Positions 1 through 6,813 are shown, counted from the stretch's first letter. The stretch is DNA of 14,681 bases from an uncultured Collinsella sp. (GCA_900552875.1 USCS01000014.1:1-14681), one strand, 5' to 3'. Notes: generated by a model not told the origin, from the letters alone. Numbers and translations: made by a program.

Positions 1-222
1 ATAGCCGTAGTAATACCGGTAGATATTCTTGGCCGCCGTAGCCGCGTTGGACGAGGAATAGCCGTAAGGAATATTGACGGTCACAGCGATCTCCGGATCC
101 TGATAGGGCGCAAAGGACACGAAGAAGGCATGGTTGATGATATGGCCGTTCTTCAACTCCTCGGCTGTACCCGTCTTACCGGCAATATCCACCTCCAGAT
201 CGCTGAAGATCTTCTTGGCCGA
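1..222 (-). other. C-terminal fragment of a class B penicillin-binding protein transpeptidase domain
   Basis: The last 70 or so codons of the minus-strand frame do not look like esterase. They contain AKKIFSDLEVDIAGKTGTAE, which matches the third active-site box (KTG) of penicillin-binding transpeptidases with its usual lead-in. It is followed by NHAFFVSFAPYQDPEIAVTV, the typical beta-strand after that box, and then YGYSSSNAA near the usual C-terminus. The SxxK and SxN boxes, which would lie several hundred residues before the KTG box, are absent because esterase sequence sits there instead. On its own this piece cannot be a working transpeptidase. No stop codon occurs before the window edge. 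Confidence 0.75.
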
Positions 223-1419
223 GCCGTCGGCCTCGCGATAGCGCCCGGTCAGGTCCTCGACATGGCTAAAGTACGTGAGGTGCGCGTTGGCGCCGGCAGC
301 ACGCAGGCGAGCCGTGAGCGGCAGCACGGTCTCCTGCGGTATCACGAGCTCATCGCCCTTGGAGTGCGTAAACCACAGCGGTGTCTTGGCAAGGGCAGCA
401 ACGTCCTCGTCCGTGGCGTTGTACCACGGCGCGCAGCAGGGAAGGCCCGCGGCGAAGAACTCGGGGTAGTCGGCGCACAGGCGCAGCGTCATAAAGCCGC
501 CGTTGGAAAGGCCAGCGACCACGATGCGGTCGGTGTCGATGCGGTCGGCATGCTCGGCGACAAACTCGTCGATGAGCGCCTTAATGACGGGGGAGTAGAT
601 GCTCTGGTTGGAGTGGCCGAGCTGCTCAGTGCCGTTGTCCATCCAAAACGTGGGCGACTGCGGCACGAGAACCCAGGCAAAGCCGCCAAAGTAGCGTTGG
701 ATCTGCGCCTGGCTGATGGCCGTCACGCGGTTGCCGATATAAGCGCGCGTGGCGCCCTCGCCTTGCGTAGCGCCCTTGCCCTCGCCAGCGCCGTGCAGGT
801 ACACCACGAGCGGGGCCTTCTGGGGCACGACTGTCGTTTCGGGCGCGAAGGGGTTGAAGCAGGCGGAGTCCTCGGCCTTAAAGCTGGGCTCAAAGAAGCC
901 GTACTCGAGCGCGATGCCGTTGACGGCGGTCTTTTGCGTGGCATTGCTCCAGCCCTTGAGCGCGGGACAGATGTCGCCGCGGCAGGTGTCAAAGACCAGG
1001 CCGCAGGTTGGATCGTCACCGTCATTGCCGGGAAGGGCCGCGAGCTGCGTGATGCGCAGCTGGTCGTCGAGCAAGCGCGAGCCCATCACGCTGCCCTCGA
1101 TCTTCTTGGTCAGGCGCTGCTCGGCGATCTCGAGCGCCACATGGGTGCCAAAGGCGAGCTTGCGTCCGCACTCATCGCACGGATGGGCGGCGAGGACGTC
1201 GACATAGCCTACGGAAGGTGCGGCGTGGTCGGCGCCGCGCTCTTTGCGCATCAGGATCTCGCCCGTGCGTTCATGGCGCTCTACATATATATGGAAGGTG
1301 CGCGCATCGATATCGTTGGCGCGAACGGTGCACGGCAGGTCGAGCACGACTTTGCTGATCCAGGGGCCAAAGTCTCCCAGCGTGGTGACGGTTGCGTAGG
1401 TGCACGATTTGAGTTCCAT
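1..1419 (-). CDS. EstA-like esterase fused in frame to a penicillin-binding protein tail (partial, chimeric)
   Basis: The minus-strand frame opens at ATG 1419, six bases after AGGAGG (1426-1431), and stays open for 473 codons to the window edge. Residues 1 to about 185 resemble the Ig-like N-terminal domain of EstA-type esterases. About 190-396 is an alpha/beta-hydrolase of the prolyl-oligopeptidase/PHB-depolymerase type, with HGAG at 209-212 (oxyanion region), the nucleophile elbow GLSNGG with Ser305, and a likely acid, Asp356, in KGDELVIPQE. Related enzymes then carry a GHWSW-like catalytic His. Here the sequence changes at about 397-402 into a PBP transpeptidase tail with KTGTAEE at 415-421, so the His is missing. 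No signal peptide is seen, so the esterase part would act in the cytoplasm. It is divergent from the PTS gene and may deacylate a carbohydrate substrate (inference). The esterase call is firm. Whether the fusion is real or an assembly join is open. Confidence 0.8.
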   Translation of the reverse strand, partial: MELKSCTYATVTTLGDFGPWISKVVLDLPCTVRANDIDARTFHIYVERHERTGEILMRKERGADHAAPSVGYVDVLAAHPCDECGRKLAFGTHVALEIAEQRLTKKIEGSVMGSRLLDDQLRITQLAALPGNDGDDPTCGLVFDTCRGDICPALKGWSNATQKTAVNGIALEYGFFEPSFKAEDSACFNPFAPETTVVPQKAPLVVYLHGAGEGKGATQGEGATRAYIGNRVTAISQAQIQRYFGGFAWVLVPQSPTFWMDNGTEQLGHSNQSIYSPVIKALIDEFVAEHADRIDTDRIVVAGLSNGGFMTLRLCADYPEFFAAGLPCCAPWYNATDEDVAALAKTPLWFTHSKGDELVIPQETVLPLTARLRAAGANAHLTYFSHVEDLTGRYREADGSAKKIFSDLEVDIAGKTGTAEELKNGHIINHAFFVSFAPYQDPEIAVTVNIPYGYSSSNAATAAKNIYRYYYGY

Positions 1420-1469
1420 GAGCTGCCTCCTCTGCGCCGCGAGTGGTAAACATCAGCGGCAATACAACT

Positions 1470-1481
1470 TAAACATGTTTA
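1470..1481. promoter_or_regulatory. Palindrome TAAACATGTTTA, candidate operator
   Basis: This is a perfect 12-bp palindrome 51 bp upstream of the esterase start. Its half-site TAAAC is the one repeated across the intergenic region. An operator role is inferred. Confidence 0.45.
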
Positions 1482-1551
1482 GTTTAATGCAGAGCTACAG
1501 AACAGGCAGATGAACTCGGTAAACGGTCAAAATGAACACTCAACAAATTAC

Positions 1552-1565
1552 TAAACATTCGTTTA
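1552..1565. promoter_or_regulatory. Inverted repeat TAAAC-ATTC-GTTTA, candidate operator
   Basis: Perfect 5-bp arms with a 4-nt spacer, carrying the same half-site as the other palindromes in this region. The spacers differ (2, 4 and 5 nt), so the half-sites may be bound singly rather than as one fixed dimer site. Confidence 0.4.
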
Positions 1566-1583
1566 TCACCATTTAGCAGGGCT

Positions 1584-1603
1584 TTTGTTGATGGGTCAAC
1601 AAA
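1584..1603. promoter_or_regulatory. Inverted repeat TTTGTTGA-TGGG-TCAACAAA
   Basis: Perfect 8-bp arms around a 4-nt spacer. One arm (TCAACAAA) occurs again at 1540-1547. There is no T-run, so this is more likely a protein-binding site than a terminator. The binding factor is unknown. Confidence 0.4.
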
Positions 1604-1786
1604 GAATAGAGGTGTTTACCAAATTAAAAGACCACGTAAATAGGCATTTAGCAGCAGAGCGTCAAATAGACAATCCCTTACCGTTCAAGTACGTTCACCC
1701 CCGATTTCCTACCGTTCACCGGACTACAGACGGCAAAATTGCCACAAATTAGACGTTCCGTGTAAACTAAAGCCCGTAAACGTTCA

Positions 1787-1803
1787 GTAAACACATTGTT
1801 TAC
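1787..1803. promoter_or_regulatory. Inverted repeat GTAAAC-ACATT-GTTTAC, candidate operator for the PTS gene
   Basis: Perfect 6-bp arms with a 5-nt spacer. Two further GTAAAC copies start at 1762 and 1776, so successive half-sites step by 14, 11 and 11 bp, about one helical turn. The repeat lies about 36 bp before the TATAGT box at 1840. That suits an activator-type position, which would also explain the lack of a good -35. Confidence 0.5.
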
Positions 1804-1839
1804 GACAGCGTATCCAAGGGTTCGGTGGCCGTAAGGGGT

Positions 1840-1845
1840 TATAGT
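1840..1845 (+). promoter_or_regulatory. Candidate -10 box (TATAGT) of the PTS gene
   Basis: TATAGT matches the -10 consensus at five of six bases. I see no convincing -35 at 16-18 bp upstream. Transcription would start near 1852, leaving a short leader with a hairpin before the ribosome site. Confidence 0.35.
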
Positions 1846-1860
1846 CGCCGAGCCAAAGGC

Positions 1861-1886
1861 GTGCCTACGCCCAAACGAGTAGGCAC
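1861..1886 (+). promoter_or_regulatory. Leader hairpin before the PTS gene
   Basis: GTGCCTAC (1861-1868) and GTAGGCAC (1879-1886) form a perfect 8-bp stem with a 10-nt loop. It ends about ten bases before the GGGGAGGGG ribosome site. A competing stem, GGCG (1858-1861) with CGCC (1868-1871), uses the same bases. There is no T-run. An RNA switch role is speculative. Confidence 0.35.
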
Positions 1887-1909
1887 ACGATGATATGGGG
1901 AGGGGTCCC

Positions 1910-3337
1910 ATGGCAGTAGATAACAAGCAGATTGCCACCGATGTCCTCGAGCTCGTGGGCGGTGCGGAGAATGATTCCGTCGCCACCAACTGCATGACGC
2001 GCCTGCGTCTGACGCTCAAGGACAACAACAAGGCCGACGTGGAGAAGATCAAGAAGGTCAAGGGTGTTCTGGGTTGCCAGTTCGCCGGCAGCCAGCTCCA
2101 GGTCATCATCGGCCAGAACGTGCCCAAGGTGCTCGCCGAGTTCGTCGCCATGTCCGGCGTCAAGCAGGGTGCCGCGGTCGACGAGAACCTCGATGCTCCC
2201 AAGGAGAAGTTCGAGCTCAAGAACCTGCCGAACATCATCCTCGACTATCTGTCGGGCTCCATGACCCAGCTGATCCCGCTGCTCATGGCCGGCGGTCTGT
2301 TCCGCACCATCGCTGCGGTCCTCGGTCCCACCATGCTCGGCGTTCTCTCTGACACCGATCCGACCTACACGTTCCTCTACACCACCCTGTACGAGGCCAC
2401 GTTCACCTTTATCCCCATCTACCTGGGCTATGCCGCCGCTAAGAAGCTCGGCGCCTCCCCGGTTCTGGGCATGCTCCTCGGCGGCGCCCTCATGGCCCCG
2501 TCCGTCGTGAGTGTCGCGACCCAGGATGGCGGCGGAATCATCTCCGTCTACGGCATTCAGATCGCCGCTGCCAACTATCAGCAGTCCGTCCTGCCGATTA
2601 TCCTTTCGGTGCCTGTCCTCTACTTCGTCGAGAAGTTCTTTAAGAAGGTCATGCCCGACGTGCTCTCCACGGTCTTCACGCCGTTCTGCACCATGATCGT
2701 TACCATCCCCATCGCCTTCATCGTCCTCGCCCCGCTCGGCAACGAGATCGGCAGCCTCATCGCTAACGCCCTCTTCGGTCTCGCTGACATGGGTGGCGTC
2801 GGTATCCTGATCGTCATGGCCGTCCTCGGCGCCTTCTGGCAGCTCTTCGTGGTCTGCGGCATGCACATGCCCGTCATCCTGCTCGCTCAGGTTCAGATCA
2901 TCGCTGCCGGCTACGATCCCTTCGTCTTCGTTTCCACCAACTGCGCTATGGCCGCTGTCTGGGGCTGCGCCTTCGGTGCCTTCCTCAAGATGAAGAACCC
3001 CGACGAGAAGGGTCTCGCCCTGGGCTACGTCATCTCCGCCATCGCCGGCGGCGTCACCGAGCCCGCGCTCTTCGGTATCCTCATGCGCTTCCGTCGCACC
3101 ATGTTCGGTATGTTCATCGGCGGTGCCATCGGCGCCGTGTTCTCCGGCCTCATGGGTGTTACCTACTACCTCGCCGGTGGTGCCTCCAACTTCCTGGTCT
3201 TCACCAACTACCTGCAGGGTGGCCAGATGAACACCGTCTGGGCTATCGTCGGTATGGCAATCTCCTTTGTCATCGCCGCTGCCGTCGTCTTCGTCGCCGG
3301 CTTCTCCAAGGAGGAGCTCGCCGAGATGGAGGCCTAA
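1910..3337 (+). CDS. PTS beta-glucoside-type EIIBC permease
   Basis: A 475-residue phosphotransferase-system permease that would import and phosphorylate a sugar or glycoside at the membrane. Residues 1 to about 80 are the IIB domain, with the phosphorylated cysteine Cys28 in NCMTRLR. After a linker, about 105-470 form the multi-helix IIC domain of the glucose/beta-glucoside superfamily, with CGMHMP around His319 and the substrate-site motif GGVTEPALFG with Glu384. No IIA domain is attached and no IIA gene is in the window, so IIA must come from elsewhere. ATG 1910 is chosen over ATG 1895 because GGGGAGGGG (1897-1905) lies just before it, while 1895 overlaps that ribosome site. It is divergent from the esterase and followed by a terminator and the DUF4038 glycosidase. 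Beta-glucoside-type is a family-level guess; the true substrate is unknown. Confidence 0.93.
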   Translation: MAVDNKQIATDVLELVGGAENDSVATNCMTRLRLTLKDNNKADVEKIKKVKGVLGCQFAGSQLQVIIGQNVPKVLAEFVAMSGVKQGAAVDENLDAPKEKFELKNLPNIILDYLSGSMTQLIPLLMAGGLFRTIAAVLGPTMLGVLSDTDPTYTFLYTTLYEATFTFIPIYLGYAAAKKLGASPVLGMLLGGALMAPSVVSVATQDGGGIISVYGIQIAAANYQQSVLPIILSVPVLYFVEKFFKKVMPDVLSTVFTPFCTMIVTIPIAFIVLAPLGNEIGSLIANALFGLADMGGVGILIVMAVLGAFWQLFVVCGMHMPVILLAQVQIIAAGYDPFVFVSTNCAMAAVWGCAFGAFLKMKNPDEKGLALGYVISAIAGGVTEPALFGILMRFRRTMFGMFIGGAIGAVFSGLMGVTYYLAGGASNFLVFTNYLQGGQMNTVWAIVGMAISFVIAAAVVFVAGFSKEELAEMEA

Positions 3338-3378
3338 GGCCAAGCCATTCGGTCGCATACGACCTTACCTACACGACA

Positions 3379-3415
3379 GGGCCCCGTCAGGCGCAAGCCC
3401 GGCGGGGTCCTTCTT
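3379..3415 (+). terminator. Probable intrinsic terminator after the PTS gene
   Basis: GGGCCCCG (3379-3386) pairs with CGGGGTCC (3403-3410) in an 8-bp stem with one G-T pair, followed by TTCTT. The T-run is weak, so read-through into the glycosidase gene is possible. Confidence 0.6.
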
Positions 3416-3457
3416 GCAAGGTAGACTGGAGTGGGCAAGTGGTGTCCGCCCGCAGGG

Positions 3458-3468
3458 GTTTGTTAAAC
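3458..3468. promoter_or_regulatory. GTTT-GTT-AAAC site before the glycosidase gene
   Basis: This short inverted repeat resembles the TAAAC/GTTTA half-sites before the PTS gene. It could be an operator for the same regulator. A single match this short may be chance. Confidence 0.25.
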
Positions 3469-3475
3469 GGCGGGG

Positions 3476-3504
3476 GCTTTCGCATCAGGGGTTACCGCGA
3501 AAGC
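3476..3504 (+). promoter_or_regulatory. Hairpin upstream of the glycosidase gene
   Basis: GCTTTCGC (3476-3483) and GCGAAAGC (3497-3504) are perfect 8-bp arms with a 13-nt loop, 45 bp before the start codon. There is no T-run. It may be a leader structure or a binding site. Confidence 0.35.
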
Positions 3505-3548
3505 TTCTGCCGGTTCGCAATTCCTTTATCGAGCGAAAGGACATGCAG

Positions 3549-4862
3549 ATGAGTTTGGGAAAACTGACCGTCAACGGTCGTCATGACGGTTTTTTGTGCG
3601 AGGGCAAGCCGTTCTTTTGGTTTGCCGATACGTGCTGGAGTGCGTTTACCAGCATCCCCGAGGCCGACTGGGACTACTATCTGACCCGCCGCGCCGAGCA
3701 GGGCATGAACGTGCTGCAGATTAACACGCTGCCGCAGTGGGATCGCTGCTGCCCCGATCTGGGCATTTGGCCCTATGCCAGCGAGGATGGCGTGCGCTTT
3801 GATTGGTCTCAACCCAACCAGGCGTATTGGGATCGCGCCGCCGCCATGTGCCGCGCTGCCGTCGAGCACGGCATTCGTCCGGCGCTCGTGCTCATGTGGT
3901 GCAACTACGTGCCCGGTACCTGGGGCGCTAAGATCGCCGAGCGTTGCGGTGCCGAGGTTATGCCGCGCGAGGAGGTCCGTGCCCACGTTGCCCGCGTCGT
4001 CGAGAACCTGGGCGAGTTCGATCCCGTCTATGTGGTGACGGGCGACACGGACTTTGCTGGTGACGAGGCGATTGCCTATTACGAGGATGCGCTCGACGAG
4101 GTTGCGAAGCGCGCGCCCGAGGCCCTGCGTACCATGCACATCAATCGCGGTAACCGCACGATTCCCGCGCAGTATTTGGACCGCCTGGACTTCTATATGT
4201 TCCAGCCCGGCCACAACTACGAAGGCCAGCCCGAGGCCTGGCACCTGCCGCAGGACTTTATCGCCAGCTATCCCAAAAAGCCGATGGTCAACTCCGAGCC
4301 CTGCTACGAGCAGATGGGTGCGTCGCGCAACGTGTACTGGCGTTTTACCGCGCAGGACTGTCGCGCGAGCGTGTGGTCTTCGATCCTTGCCGGCGCCAGC
4401 GCGGGCGTGACCTACGGCGCCCACGGCGTTTGGAACTGGCAGACATCGCGCAGCCAGGGTTCGGTGCTGGGCGAGGGCTTTGACATGCCGTTCCGCTGGC
4501 AGGAGTGTCTGCAGTTTGCGGGCGTGTGGGATTTTGCCGCCATCGAGCACGTGCTTGCCGGCCTGGGTGCCACGCCTAGCGACGACGCTCTCGCCGTTAT
4601 CCCGGCACAGGAGCTGCTCGATGACGCGCGCGAGTCCATCCGTGTGGCGCGTATTGGCGAGCGTGTCGTCACCTATCTGCCGCGCACCACGGCACTTACG
4701 TTTAAGCTCGATAGTGCGCGCGGCTGGTCGGCGACGGCCCTCGACATGGAGGCCAAGCGTATCGCCAAGCTGCCCGTTCGCGACAATGGCGACGGCACCG
4801 TGCGCGTGGCGCAGCATCCCTTTGAGCACGACGCCCTGGTGATCCTGACGCCCGAGCACTAA
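3549..4862 (+). CDS. DUF4038 apiosidase-like glycoside hydrolase, cytoplasmic
   Basis: A 437-residue TIM-barrel-type protein resembling the DUF4038 family, which includes GH140 apiosidases. Near the N-terminus is FFWFADTCWSAF (22-33, Asp27 and Trp30), the family's opening strand. YVVTGDTDF (Asp166 and Asp168) and VNSEPCYE (Glu250) fit the positions of the catalytic acid and nucleophile; these assignments are by analogy. About 350-437 looks like the small C-terminal beta domain. There is no signal peptide, so it would act inside the cell, probably on something brought in by the PTS permease encoded 211 bp upstream. ATG 3549 is preferred: AAAGGA (3536-3541) lies 7 nt before it but only 1 nt before ATG 3543. 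The open frame reaches back to 3267, into the PTS gene, which is only a shadow. The family call is fairly sure; the substrate is not. Confidence 0.85.
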   Translation: MSLGKLTVNGRHDGFLCEGKPFFWFADTCWSAFTSIPEADWDYYLTRRAEQGMNVLQINTLPQWDRCCPDLGIWPYASEDGVRFDWSQPNQAYWDRAAAMCRAAVEHGIRPALVLMWCNYVPGTWGAKIAERCGAEVMPREEVRAHVARVVENLGEFDPVYVVTGDTDFAGDEAIAYYEDALDEVAKRAPEALRTMHINRGNRTIPAQYLDRLDFYMFQPGHNYEGQPEAWHLPQDFIASYPKKPMVNSEPCYEQMGASRNVYWRFTAQDCRASVWSSILAGASAGVTYGAHGVWNWQTSRSQGSVLGEGFDMPFRWQECLQFAGVWDFAAIEHVLAGLGATPSDDALAVIPAQELLDDARESIRVARIGERVVTYLPRTTALTFKLDSARGWSATALDMEAKRIAKLPVRDNGDGTVRVAQHPFEHDALVILTPEH

Positions 4863-5123
4863 CGCTCGAGCTTCGATCCCGAGTTGCTCCCTCGGCCCGG
4901 GCACCTCCCTCCCTTTTCCGATATCAACAACCCAGTCCCCTTTATATGTTGCGGTGGAATAGTTCCTAAATGACAGCCCGGGCCGGTCAAACAGGAACTA
5001 TTTCACCGCAACTGCTGTTGGGGCATTTGCGCCGGATGCGTAACAGTTCGGGCATTGCGTGGATACTAAGACCCATTCTCCATTAAAATGGTTTTCCGGA
5101 CATCTAAGCGGGTGGGGGTTACC
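4863..5123. other. Intergenic region with one repeat-B element
   Basis: No gene is supported here. A weak hairpin CCGAG/CTCGG follows the glycosidase stop but lacks a T-run. The only strong structure is the repeat-B inverted repeat at 4949-5017. No convincing -35/-10 pair for the LuxR-type gene was found. Confidence 0.5.
4949..5017. repeat. Repeat B, copy 1 (19-bp arms)
   Basis: TTGCGGTGGAATAGTTCCT (4949-4967) pairs with AGGAACTATTTCACCGCAA (4993-5011), with one G-T wobble and a 25-nt loop. The tail ACTGCTG follows. Copy 2 at 10448-10516 has nearly identical arms and the same tail, but an unrelated loop. Confidence 0.85.
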
Positions 5124-6668
5124 ATGAGGGACCTGGGAGACACAACCGCATATTTGCGCCGGGGCATACGGGAGATTCTGTGCCTGGCGCTTTTCTTTTT
5201 CACGTTTTTGGCCGGCGAGTACCTCTTTGACGTGCGCGTGGCCGAGTTTGTGCCGGCGAACGAGGTCGTTATCTACGAGAGCATCGTCGTCGGCGCGAGC
5301 GTGATCGGCTATTTTGTGCGTCCTCTCCTGTACTATCGCCGTCCCCAGACAATCGATGCAACGAGCGATATGACGGGCGTGCTGCTGGTGTCGGCATTGC
5401 TGCTGCTGATTATGGCGGCGCAGTTTCAGGTTGTGATTGCGGGCGGTCTGGTGGCGTGCTGCGCCCTGGGCTACTGCGGATCGACCGCTCACGTCAATCT
5501 GGTGCGGCGTTTTGCGCAGACGCCTTGTCTGGCACGTGCCGTGGCGGTTTCTTATGCTGCGGGCATTTTGGTACAGGTGCTCAACCATATGGTGATGCCT
5601 GCGGGCATTCCTCAACAGTTTGTCCTTATTGCCTGTGCGATTGCGCTGGTTGGGCTGCTTCACGGTACCCGCCGAGCTAAATTACGCGATGAGTCCGCGC
5701 CCGAGTTCGAAGCCGAGATTGCCGAGCTATCGGTCGATGCGTCGGAGCATGGCGCCAAGTGGCGCGATAATCCCGAGGCAAAGGCGGCCTTCCAGGGTGC
5801 CGTAGTGCGCTTGACGGTGGCGACCGCCTGCCTCACCGGCGTATTCGCGGCTCTCAATGCCGGTCTTACGACCTCGCATGCCGCCGGCGCTATCGATCTG
5901 GGTGACTGGCCGCGCTTGCTGCTGGTTGTGAGTGCGCTTGCTGCCGGCGCCCTGTATGACCTGCGCGGACGCTCGTATATGAATATCATCATGACGTGCG
6001 CCGCCATGCTGTCCACGCTCTCGTTCTTTGTGCTTATCACCGATGGCAACGGCGGCAATGCGCTCGCCGCCACGATTATCTTTTACCTGGGCACGGGCTT
6101 TTTCGTGGTGTTCTTCACCGCGAAGTTCTCCGCGATTTCGATGTATGCCCGCTGGTCGTATCTGTGGCCGTGCATGGGCCGCGTCATCAACAACATTTGC
6201 TCAATGCTTGTGACGGCTCCGGCGGTGGCGATCATCTCGAGCCAAAACGTGCTGATGGCGGTGGGTGTCGTACTCGTGCTGTTTGTCGGCATTGCGATCT
6301 CGCTGTTGGGGCAGTTTGGACAAGGCGTTGAGGACGAAGCGGGTCACAGGGGACTGGCGTTTGCCACCGACGATCTTGGCGTGAGCCGTGCGCCCGATCA
6401 GGTCGACACGGTGTCCCTGGAGACACCGGAGCTTTCGTTTGACGATCGACTCGACGGTTTTGTAGCCGCCTTTGGACTTACCAAGCGCGAGCGCGATGTA
6501 CTGGAGGCGCTGGTCGTATCGGACGACAGCGTGCAGGACGTTGCGGCAGCGCTCTTCCTTTCGCGTTCTACGCTCTACCGCCATATCGCCTCGATCAACA
6601 AAAAGACCGGTGCCGCCTCGCGCGTGGCCCTCATCAATTTCTTCTGGTCCTGGACACCCCAAGACTAG
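5124..6668 (+). CDS. Membrane-bound LuxR-family regulator with an MFS-like 12-helix domain
   Basis: A 514-residue protein. About twelve hydrophobic segments fill residues 15-410, in two groups of six split by a charged, Glu/Arg-rich linker near 185-230, like a transporter fold. Residues about 450-514 are a LuxR-type helix-turn-helix: LTKRERDVLEAL (452-463) is the start motif and LFLSRSTLYRHIASINKKTG carries the recognition helix. Such fusions are common in gut Coriobacteriia and are thought to sense a small molecule with the membrane part and regulate nearby genes. The target here could be the PTS/glycosidase genes or the four-gene set downstream (inference). ATG 5124 follows GGTGGGGG (5111-5118) at 5 nt; the upstream ATG 5088 has no ribosome site. 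A repeat-A hairpin lies two bases after the stop and probably ends transcription. Confidence 0.9.
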   Translation: MRDLGDTTAYLRRGIREILCLALFFFTFLAGEYLFDVRVAEFVPANEVVIYESIVVGASVIGYFVRPLLYYRRPQTIDATSDMTGVLLVSALLLLIMAAQFQVVIAGGLVACCALGYCGSTAHVNLVRRFAQTPCLARAVAVSYAAGILVQVLNHMVMPAGIPQQFVLIACAIALVGLLHGTRRAKLRDESAPEFEAEIAELSVDASEHGAKWRDNPEAKAAFQGAVVRLTVATACLTGVFAALNAGLTTSHAAGAIDLGDWPRLLLVVSALAAGALYDLRGRSYMNIIMTCAAMLSTLSFFVLITDGNGGNALAATIIFYLGTGFFVVFFTAKFSAISMYARWSYLWPCMGRVINNICSMLVTAPAVAIISSQNVLMAVGVVLVLFVGIAISLLGQFGQGVEDEAGHRGLAFATDDLGVSRAPDQVDTVSLETPELSFDDRLDGFVAAFGLTKRERDVLEALVVSDDSVQDVAAALFLSRSTLYRHIASINKKTGAASRVALINFFWSWTPQD

Positions 6669-6670
6669 CC

Positions 6671-6711
6671 AAAACCACCACGAAGGGGACAGGCACCTTT
6701 GTGGTGGTTTT
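6671..6711. repeat. Repeat A, copy 1; probable terminator of the LuxR-type gene
   Basis: The arms 6671-6686 and 6696-6711 form a 16-bp stem with one G-T pair around the loop GGACAGGCA (6687-6695). The right arm ends in GGTTTT, so the plus-strand transcript would look like an intrinsic terminator. It starts two bases after the TAG of the upstream gene. The same loop occurs in copy 2 and, with one change, in copy 3. Confidence 0.85.
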
Positions 6712-6813
6712 ACCTGCAAAAATATGAATATGAGACATTTGTCACCTGCCGTTTTGGCGCTCAAAGGCATATGAATGTGATGTTGAGCGGAGCAGAACGG
6801 AAGGGGTGGGCCT

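Larger units (their letters stand above)
1420..1909. promoter_or_regulatory. Divergent AT-rich control region between the esterase and PTS genes
   Basis: These 490 bases hold no supported gene. They are much richer in A and T than the flanks, especially 1460-1800. GTAAAC or GTTTAC occurs at 1446, 1519, 1614, 1762, 1776, 1787 and 1798, and looser TAAAC/GTTTA half-sites at 1470, 1477, 1482, 1552 and 1561. A second short motif, GTTCA/TGAAC, occurs at 1511, 1533, 1683, 1693, 1714 and 1782. Such density between divergent sugar-use genes points to a locus-specific transcription factor. The factor itself is not in this stretch, and its family cannot be named from the half-sites. Confidence 0.6.

Noticed and set aside
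130..1449. Long plus-strand frame of 439 codons
   Set aside because: It lies opposite the esterase frame, which has the ribosome site and recognisable motifs; the plus frame has no recognisable domain.
1865..3358. Long minus-strand frame opposite the PTS gene
   Set aside because: Its very Asp/Glu/Gly/His-rich translation is what antisense of GC-rich codons gives; the PTS motifs on the other strand are clear.
3492..4904. Long minus-strand frame opposite the DUF4038 gene
   Set aside because: It is antisense to a gene with catalytic motifs and shows no domain of its own.
4925..4948. Decayed repeat-A copy next to repeat B copy 1
   Set aside because: CAGTCCCCTTTAT resembles part of inverted repeat A, but the match is too short and has no partner arm.
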